Source of the DNA: CAYWNA01 sp964459305
Lineage (GTDB): Bacteria > Planctomycetota > Planctomycetia > Pirellulales > Pirellulaceae
NCBI GenBank assembly: GCA_964459305.1
Contig: CAYWNA010000064.1
Coordinates: forward strand, 1-56,237
Length of the DNA stretch: 56,237 bases
Direction: 5' to 3'
The notes beneath the pieces were generated by a model, which was given only the letters and a program-made list of their open reading frames with translations, had not been told where the DNA came from and made no database searches. Positions within the stretch are counted from its first letter, which is position 1. Every line of letters starts with the position of its first letter. Below are positions 50,511 to 56,237 of the stretch, in pieces. A program made the translations under genes and the position numbers.

Positions 50511-51173
50511 ATGAAGTGCAAAAGCTGTGGTGCCGACAATTCGGTTGATGTTGTGACGTGCGCCTATTGCGGTTCCCATCTGCCGATGTCGGAAAACACG
50601 GAAAAGACCGCTGTCTTTGCACGGATCAAATCGTCTGCTGAATACACGGACGGCAACTCGCGCGAGCGTCACGCACGTCTACCCAAGTATGGCAACATCC
50701 AGAAGGTGTTTCTTGGCGTTTTCTTCGTAATGTTCATTGGCGGCGGTGCATTCATGTTCATCGTTTTGCTGGGCATGGCCGGGATCTTCGGTCTGGCTGG
50801 CTCCCAGGCGAGAGGTGGATTCGGTGCTGCGTTCTCGCTGGTTCCTCTGCTCATGGCCATTGTCCCGCTGGGTTTCGTTGTTCTGGGCATCTTCCTGTCT
50901 CTCGGTATTCGGAAGAAGATGAAATCGATTGAAAACGATCCCGTGCAGACGATCCCCGTCATCATTGTCGACAAACGAACACACGTGTCAGGTGGCAGCG
51001 GCAAGAGTTCTGCAAGCACGAACTACTTTGTCACGTGTGAGACCGAAGACGGTAGCCGCAAGGAGTATCAGGTCTGGGGTGGGAAAACGTATGGCCGTAT
51101 CTCCGCGGATGACGCCGGAATCCTATTCGTACGAGCAGGCTACGGCCTGGACTTCGATCGCGTCGTTGTTTAG
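50511..51173 (+). CDS. Zinc-ribbon membrane protein, DUF2500-like
   Basis: 220 residues from ATG 50511 (GAGAGGA upstream). An N-terminal zinc ribbon (MKCKSCGADNSVDVVTCAYC, two Cys-x2-Cys pairs) is followed by two transmembrane helices (VFLGVFFVMFIGGGAFMFIV and VPLLMAIVPLGFVVLGIFLSL). The C-terminal soluble domain (IPVIIVDKRTHV, STNYFVTCETEDGSRKEYQV, GDAGxLFVRAGYGLDFDRV-like) resembles DUF2500-type domains. Function unknown. It is divergent from the persulfide fusion gene and has no obvious operon partners. Confidence 0.65.
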   Translation: MKCKSCGADNSVDVVTCAYCGSHLPMSENTEKTAVFARIKSSAEYTDGNSRERHARLPKYGNIQKVFLGVFFVMFIGGGAFMFIVLLGMAGIFGLAGSQARGGFGAAFSLVPLLMAIVPLGFVVLGIFLSLGIRKKMKSIENDPVQTIPVIIVDKRTHVSGGSGKSSASTNYFVTCETEDGSRKEYQVWGGKTYGRISADDAGILFVRAGYGLDFDRVVV

Positions 51174-51294
51174 CTCGCACCGTGACGTGTGCCGCCGCGG
51201 CGCTTTCGGCTGCCGAACTCGCCGAGTTCTCAGGGCGCCGTCGTATGTGTCACCCAGTGGTTTTTAGTCGCCTTCTTCATCGCACCAGTTCGCG

Positions 51295-54200
51295 TCACGG
51301 TTTCCTCAACTTCGACCACACACGAACGGAAAAGTCGGTCTCGAAGCCCTGCTGCGCACCGTAGCTCAGTACGGTTCGGTAGTGATCGCGCCGCCCCTTT
51401 GCATTGCGGAAATCCTGAAAGTAGACGCCGTGCGAACCCGTGAATGACGCCCCGTCGATCTCCATCCCCCAGTCGCCTTGGGATGTGCGGAACTCCAGAC
51501 CCTTGACGCCGGTGGCCTGCTTGAAAGGATGACTTTCGGCCGAGAGGGTCAGTACGCACGGCTTGCCGGATTGCGGCGTGACGACCAGCTCGCACGGGTA
51601 CCCGTCGTTCAAACGCTGTTGCGGTACGTAGAAGCCCAGCTCGCCCCAGCCCTTGTCGGTGGGAGCCACGGACAGGGACCAACCGAGCAACACTTCGTCC
51701 TTCCGGGCATCGATCGTGAGCTTGGCCTTGCCGTACGGCGGGCTGTCGCGGGTCAGGGTGATCTGCGTCCCATTTTCCGTGCGCTTTACCGCTCGCTTTG
51801 CGTTGGCGAGGGTGACGATGCCCATGTTAATGCCGCGCCGGGCAACATAGAAATAGAAGCCTGTCAGAAGGGGATCAGCCCCATGGTAGATCTCTCCCAG
51901 CCCGCTGCTGTGGATCTTCACCGTCCACGGGGGAGCGCTCACATACTCGATCCCCTTGTGGATAAGTTCCGCGGGCGGCTGATGGGGCGCTCGCGGCATC
52001 GGTGGGGCGTCGGCTGGAAGCTCCACGCGGGCTCGGTATCGTGTTTCCTTCTCGCCGACCCTTACCGCGATCGTTGCATCGCCCGCTGGGGCGGCGTTTT
52101 CCTCGAGACTCAACGGAAACAACAGCTTCCGGCTGCCGTGTACCACAAGAGCGCCCTGCCTACCGTAGTCTCCCACGGGCTTCATTTTCCAGCCGGCGGG
52201 GAGGGACTCGATACGCAGATCGAAATCCATCGGGCCCGGCTCGAAGTTTCGCACGTCCACCGTGAGGGTCCGCCCCAGAAGCTCATCCCAGGCCGCGGCC
52301 GAATTCACTGCCAGAACCTCCAAATCCGGCGGCGGAACCCTCTCAATCGCCGCCAGGGAAGCATCAACCTCGTCCGCACCCACCAGCAGATACACAGGGC
52401 TGGGCGTGATCGGCACGGCGACGCCTCCCGCGGCGGCCGCCGCGGGAATGGGATTGCCCATCACGTTGAGGACTTGCCGTGGGGAGATGTCCGCTCTCAA
52501 CTCTGTCTTCCTTCCGGCCAGACCGACGCCCCATACCGCGATGACTCCCTCGCCGCCTCGGCGAAATCCGTACGCCCGCGCGGGGCCATTGCCGGCCATG
52601 CCCACGAATTCGCCCCCGTCGATCAGAGATGCCGCCACGGCGATGGACGCAGCAGCCGGTAGAGGGTCGCCATTGTTCTCGCAGAGCCCCGAGTCGTATT
52701 CGAAGCTCCCGTGAAGCAGGTAATAGAAGAAACGCACGCCCTCGGCCTGATGGGCAGCGTACAGGCGCGCGCTCATGTCCGTCATCGCCTCGACAGGGAC
52801 CGGCGTCCCGAAGCCGCGGAAATACCGCGGGCGCAAGCTTCTGTTGAAGTTGGTGGCCGGTGTCATTCCCGCCTCCGTGTCCCAAAGCTCCTTCACACCC
52901 CCGTGTTCGACCATGAGCTCGCGAATCTGCCCGACGAAACTTCGGAAGGTCTCGTCGTAGTCCAAAGGATTGTGTCCACCGTTGGGCGGATACAGGTGCG
53001 CGGACACGATGTCCTGATACTGAAGCCCGCCAGCCTCGAATACGCTCTCGAACCAGTCCGTCGACCACGGAGGCCCGCAAGTGCCCACAACCACGCAGTC
53101 GGGGTCTGCCTCCTTGGCGGCCTCGTAGGCGGCCCGGAGCACGCGGACGTACGGCTTGCCGTCCATCTTGAAAATGAAGTACGGTTCGTTCCAGATTTCC
53201 CAGTACTTGATGTGCTGCTTGTAGTGCGACACGGTCTCCGACACGTATCGGCTCCAAGCCTTCAGGTCGTCATCGTCCCAGACCGTCGGGTCCTGCTCGA
53301 TGGACTTTGGAAGCGGCGAGCCGAGTAGGCCCAGCAGGTTGAGATTCTGATCACGGGCCATCGCCACCTGCTCGTCGCGCCACTCGAACTTGCCGGGCTC
53401 CGGCTCCACGGTCCGCCAGAGGGCCGCATTGCTGATGTTCCCGCCCCACATGCGAGTCCAGCGGATACCCATCTGCGCGGCGAGCCTGGGGAAGTGCGGG
53501 TTGAGGAGGACGGCATGGGTGCCAAAGACGGACTGGCTGTCAGGCCCGATGCGATTGGGCCTGGGCACCACGCCGAAGGTCAGTTCCTTCCTGAACGGAT
53601 CCTCCGCCCCGATCGTTAGCTCCACGCGGAACATCCCCTGCCGGTCCAGCGTGAGGGGGATATCCTTGACCTCTTCACGGCATGCCCCAGCGAGAATAGG
53701 AACGCTCCCCTTCGCGACTTCTTGGCCGAAGTAGTCCAAGAGCCGATATTGCACCGGCATGGAGCCCTCGACCGCGACCGGCGCCATGGCGTGCAGACGC
53801 AGACCAACCGGCTCACCCGCTTGGTACAGACCGCGCTTGGTCATGTAGGGCGTCACGGAGAAGGGGCGCTCGAGAAGATCGGCGACCTGCAAGGGGCGCT
53901 CAAAGTCCGCCTCGACCTGCCGCCTTTCGCCAGTGGCAAGACGCACGACCGCGCCGAGACTCGCGTTCGGCGCCAGCAGCCGATCGATCTCGAAGAGCAG
54001 GTCGTCGCCGACCCAGTTGAACTGCCGCGATCCGGCGTCGCGATCCATGTCCACGCGCAGGCAGCCGCTGTCAAGCGACATCTCAACCGTCTTCGCCTCC
54101 ATGTTGATGTACGCGGCGCCTCGACGGTTCAGAGGCAACGGAATGTCCGTCGGGGAGTTCAACGCAAATCGCTGGATCTGGTCCGCCCGACCGTAGAAGA

Positions 54201-54627
54201 GCCATGCCTGGCAGTCGGCCCCGGTGACCTGGGCCGCGGGCAGACGAACACCGAGCCGCCACCGCCGATATCCAGCGACCGTGCTCTGCAGCCGCCAGAT
54301 GTAAATCATCTCGCCAGGCGCCTCGTGGACAGTGCGGGAAAGCTGTCCCGAGTTCACCTGGCTCTGGACCTCCAGGATGCCGCTCGCCTGCCCTAGCGAA
54401 TGATCGGCCGATGTCAGAACATCGGCCCAGTTGTTCCCGGACTGCAACTGGACGTAGTCACTGACCGCGAATCCGCCCCCGATCGGCGCGGCGATGCTCC
54501 CGTCCTGGCGCAACTCAGCCGCCGAAGCGGACGCGCTCATTACCAGGGCCAAACACCCGACGGCAAGGCACGTCGCCTTTCGCGCGGCGCCGTGGTTGCT
54601 CTTCGTAGCCTGTTGGCGGTGGATCAT
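51295..54627 (-). CDS. Large secreted clan GH-A glycoside hydrolase
   Basis: 1110 residues, signal peptide about 1-36 (CLAVGCLALVMSASASAA). The N-terminal ~360 residues are beta-rich (YIWRLQSTVAGYRRWRLGVR, GLYQAGEPVGLRLHAMAPVA). A TIM barrel spans about 365-700: MGIRWTRMWGGNISNAALWR, KYWEIWNEPYF with acid/base Glu481 after Asn, and VKELWDTEAGM with candidate nucleophile Glu585. The Asn-Glu plus strand-7 Glu arrangement is that of clan GH-A; the length and WE.WNEP motif recall GH39-like enzymes. C-terminal beta modules follow (LTVDVRNFEPGPMDFDLRIE and a final domain ending VWSKLRKP). It probably degrades a polysaccharide outside the cytoplasm. Confidence 0.78.
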   Translation of the reverse strand: MIHRQQATKSNHGAARKATCLAVGCLALVMSASASAAELRQDGSIAAPIGGGFAVSDYVQLQSGNNWADVLTSADHSLGQASGILEVQSQVNSGQLSRTVHEAPGEMIYIWRLQSTVAGYRRWRLGVRLPAAQVTGADCQAWLFYGRADQIQRFALNSPTDIPLPLNRRGAAYINMEAKTVEMSLDSGCLRVDMDRDAGSRQFNWVGDDLLFEIDRLLAPNASLGAVVRLATGERRQVEADFERPLQVADLLERPFSVTPYMTKRGLYQAGEPVGLRLHAMAPVAVEGSMPVQYRLLDYFGQEVAKGSVPILAGACREEVKDIPLTLDRQGMFRVELTIGAEDPFRKELTFGVVPRPNRIGPDSQSVFGTHAVLLNPHFPRLAAQMGIRWTRMWGGNISNAALWRTVEPEPGKFEWRDEQVAMARDQNLNLLGLLGSPLPKSIEQDPTVWDDDDLKAWSRYVSETVSHYKQHIKYWEIWNEPYFIFKMDGKPYVRVLRAAYEAAKEADPDCVVVGTCGPPWSTDWFESVFEAGGLQYQDIVSAHLYPPNGGHNPLDYDETFRSFVGQIRELMVEHGGVKELWDTEAGMTPATNFNRSLRPRYFRGFGTPVPVEAMTDMSARLYAAHQAEGVRFFYYLLHGSFEYDSGLCENNGDPLPAAASIAVAASLIDGGEFVGMAGNGPARAYGFRRGGEGVIAVWGVGLAGRKTELRADISPRQVLNVMGNPIPAAAAAGGVAVPITPSPVYLLVGADEVDASLAAIERVPPPDLEVLAVNSAAAWDELLGRTLTVDVRNFEPGPMDFDLRIESLPAGWKMKPVGDYGRQGALVVHGSRKLLFPLSLEENAAPAGDATIAVRVGEKETRYRARVELPADAPPMPRAPHQPPAELIHKGIEYVSAPPWTVKIHSSGLGEIYHGADPLLTGFYFYVARRGINMGIVTLANAKRAVKRTENGTQITLTRDSPPYGKAKLTIDARKDEVLLGWSLSVAPTDKGWGELGFYVPQQRLNDGYPCELVVTPQSGKPCVLTLSAESHPFKQATGVKGLEFRTSQGDWGMEIDGASFTGSHGVYFQDFRNAKGRRDHYRTVLSYGAQQGFETDFSVRVWSKLRKP

Positions 54628-54924
54628 CCGTTCTCACCTCAATGACTGACAGGAATTGTGAATTGAAGATCGTGTGGCTGCGAAGTCTCTGGTGTTCATT
54701 CCTTGAAATAGGCAACCCTTCCTGCGCCCTGTGCCTCCAACTTCGCACAATCCGACCGGCGTATCAATCAAGACATCGCAAACACTTGGCGGCTGAGTAT
54801 TCTGCCTCATGCGATCCTGTTGCCCGTTTCTGCATAAGTCAGGAGAAAAGGCCGTTTGCGTTGTGAAGAGTCTGTATCGATGCACTCGTGATTCTGCATC
54901 TGGTCGATTTGGCTCGATTGGTGC
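54628..54924. other. Divergent intergenic region without recognised features
   Basis: Upstream of the large glycosidase (minus) and the partial TerB-like gene (plus). No gene, RNA, repeat or operator was recognised in these 297 bases. The frames here are short and lack family features. Confidence 0.4.
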
Positions 54925-54953
54925 TTGAGAAGCCAGCGCGATAGAAGTACGAT
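54925..54953 (+). promoter_or_regulatory. Candidate sigma-70-like promoter for the 55064 gene
   Basis: TTGAGA (54925-54930), a 17-bp spacer and TACGAT (54948-54953) match the -35 and -10 consensus at 5/6 and 4/6 positions. It lies about 110 bp before the start of the plus-strand gene. This is by pattern only; planctomycete promoters often deviate from this consensus. Confidence 0.3.
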
Positions 54954-55063
54954 AATGGGGGTGGCGAGCCCTTGCCCAATGAGATGCAGAGTTTCATCGT
55001 GAGTGGTGTGGTACGGCGCGTCTTTCGGTTGTCGTTCCGCTCACCAATGTTTCGGGGACTCTT

Positions 55064-56237
55064 ATGAACAACGCTTTCAATCCGTACCATGACTGGCTTG
55101 GCGTATCGGCCGACGTCCGATTTCCCAATTACTACGAATTGCTCGGCATTCGCTTGCTGGAAGACAACCAGGAAATCATAAAATGGGCGGCCGAGCAGCG
55201 TTCGCGCTATCTGGAGCAACTGTTGCCGAGCGAGCACGGCCTGCTAGCCCGGCAGATTCTTGGCGAAATCGCCGCGGCGCAGGGCTGTTTGTTGGACCAA
55301 CAGTCCAAGGCGGCTTACGACCAACAACTTGAACAGTTGTCTCCCGCACGCACCAACGACGGATCGCTGCCTTCCTCGCCCATCAGCGATGGACTGTTGC
55401 CCTCGTTCGCGCCCCCGGTCAACACGGAACAAGCGATGCCAGGCCCCCCCTCGGCACCTTTCCCCGGTCAAATCCCACACCAGAATCGGCAGGCGGAAAC
55501 TCCCCTGCCGTATGCCCCTGAAGCGATTTCTCCGCCAACGGGTACTCCACCTGCGGTTTCATCGTCAGCGGAACTATCGCTGGCGGATCTATCACCAGCG
55601 AGTCCCCTGCCAACAAGTCCTCCGCCAACGAGTCCTCCGTCAAGTCGCCGTTCCAACCGGCGGGCGAGTCGGCCCACTTCCGAGCCCACGGCAGCTAGTG
55701 CGCCCGAACCATCGCCGCCGACATCCCCAACGCAGGCCGACGAACCCAACGCGCGGTCCGTTCCGATGGTGGCCAAGCGGGCGCTGGAGCCCATCTTGGA
55801 GGAACTTGATGAAGCGATGCAGCAATGCTGCGATCTATATATGTCGTGTGTTTCGCGCGATGCCGAAATTCAGGAAGGCGCCGCGCTGGAGCTATCTCTC
55901 TCCCAAGACCGGCTGCACAAATACTTGCTCGTGAAGATATGCGCGACCGTCGCCGGGGCCGACGGAACCTGGTCCCACGAAGAGCAACAATGCGCGGCCG
56001 CCGTGCTGCGGCATGTGGGCTTGCCGTTCCCTCCCGGTGAATTGGACGGTATCGGTACCCTCGTCCAACGGCACGCGGGGAAGCTGGATTGGCGGCAACT
56101 ATTTCAGCCTTTTTATGAGCTCCCCCAACTTCGCGACAGGATGACGCAGCTACAGGGCGTGGTACTGCGCGTGGCTAACTTGATCGCTACAGCCGATGGA
56201 TCGGTGAACGAGCGAGAGAAGGAGATCGTGCAGGACG
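55064..56237 (+). CDS. Partial J-like / TerB-like protein (3' end outside window)
   Basis: 391 codons are visible from ATG 55064 and the frame is still open at the window edge. Residues 1-95 (FNPYHDWLGV then FPNYYELLGI, a helix, and AKAAYDQQLEQL) look like the degenerate J-domain-like module common at the N-terminus of planctomycete proteins. Residues about 95-235 are a Pro/Ser/Thr-rich linker with repeated SPPTSPP-type units. From about residue 240 on, helices such as LVKICATVAGADGTWSHEEQ, then VANLIATADGSVNEREKEIV match the paired acidic loops of TerB-like domains. No signal peptide. The role is unknown; perhaps a stress-related scaffold. Confidence 0.65.
   Translation, partial: MNNAFNPYHDWLGVSADVRFPNYYELLGIRLLEDNQEIIKWAAEQRSRYLEQLLPSEHGLLARQILGEIAAAQGCLLDQQSKAAYDQQLEQLSPARTNDGSLPSSPISDGLLPSFAPPVNTEQAMPGPPSAPFPGQIPHQNRQAETPLPYAPEAISPPTGTPPAVSSSAELSLADLSPASPLPTSPPPTSPPSSRRSNRRASRPTSEPTAASAPEPSPPTSPTQADEPNARSVPMVAKRALEPILEELDEAMQQCCDLYMSCVSRDAEIQEGAALELSLSQDRLHKYLLVKICATVAGADGTWSHEEQQCAAAVLRHVGLPFPPGELDGIGTLVQRHAGKLDWRQLFQPFYELPQLRDRMTQLQGVVLRVANLIATADGSVNEREKEIVQD

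Overview
The window looks like a chromosomal segment of a marine or freshwater planctomycete, most likely Pirellulales. This is inferred from gene content: secreted sulfatases, twin-arginine (Tat) Gfo/Idh/MocA oxidoreductases, DUF1080 and ThuA proteins, a GH172 (DUF2961) enzyme, zinc-finger anti-sigma factors, and several small palindromic repeat families that I associate with this group. No rRNA, tRNA, CRISPR array or complete mobile element was seen.

Left part (1-9500). A partial membrane protein is followed by a co-directional FHA-like protein, a sigma-like protein with a C-terminal zinc finger, and an FtsK/SpoIIIE-type motor ATPase. This is the least conventional functional group in the window. 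Three tandem exported proteins of the neutral ceramidase family follow; the middle one is cut short just before a palindromic repeat. A Sel1-repeat protein then runs tail-to-tail into the next gene.

Catabolic block 1 (9400-18260). This holds a DUF1080-PHP fusion, a sulfatase, a Tat-exported Gfo/Idh/MocA protein translationally coupled to a large glycosidase-like/lectin protein, and a Tat-exported TIM-barrel protein. Next is a decay zone (18280-20800). It contains an IS1182-like transposase remnant, a shortened sigma/anti-sigma pair, a TPR fragment and the tail of a MacB/FtsX permease. A small membrane protein and a DUF4129 protein with a long Ser/Gly/Gln linker follow.

Catabolic block 2 (24000-46340). 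This holds a double-domain esterase, an SGNH hydrolase, an alpha/beta hydrolase, a ThuA protein, an internally deleted sulfatase, a GH172 protein, a sulfatase with an atypical active-site motif, and a split thiamine-diphosphate decarboxylase. It also has two more Gfo/Idh/MocA proteins, two polysaccharide-lyase-like proteins, an exported class II glutamine amidotransferase whose nucleophile would be exposed by signal cleavage, and a tandem FAD oxidoreductase with HEAT repeats. Together these suggest periplasmic breakdown and oxidation of sulfated, acylated glycans.

Right end (46340-56237). Remnants of a serine recombinase and a group II intron reverse transcriptase meet head-on. They are followed by a four-module persulfide-handling fusion (CoA-disulfide reductase, rhodanese, TusA, DsrE-like), a zinc-ribbon membrane protein, a large clan GH-A glycosidase, and a partial J-like/TerB-like protein that runs off the window. 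At least four families of hairpin repeats occupy the intergenic gaps and sit next to several truncated genes.
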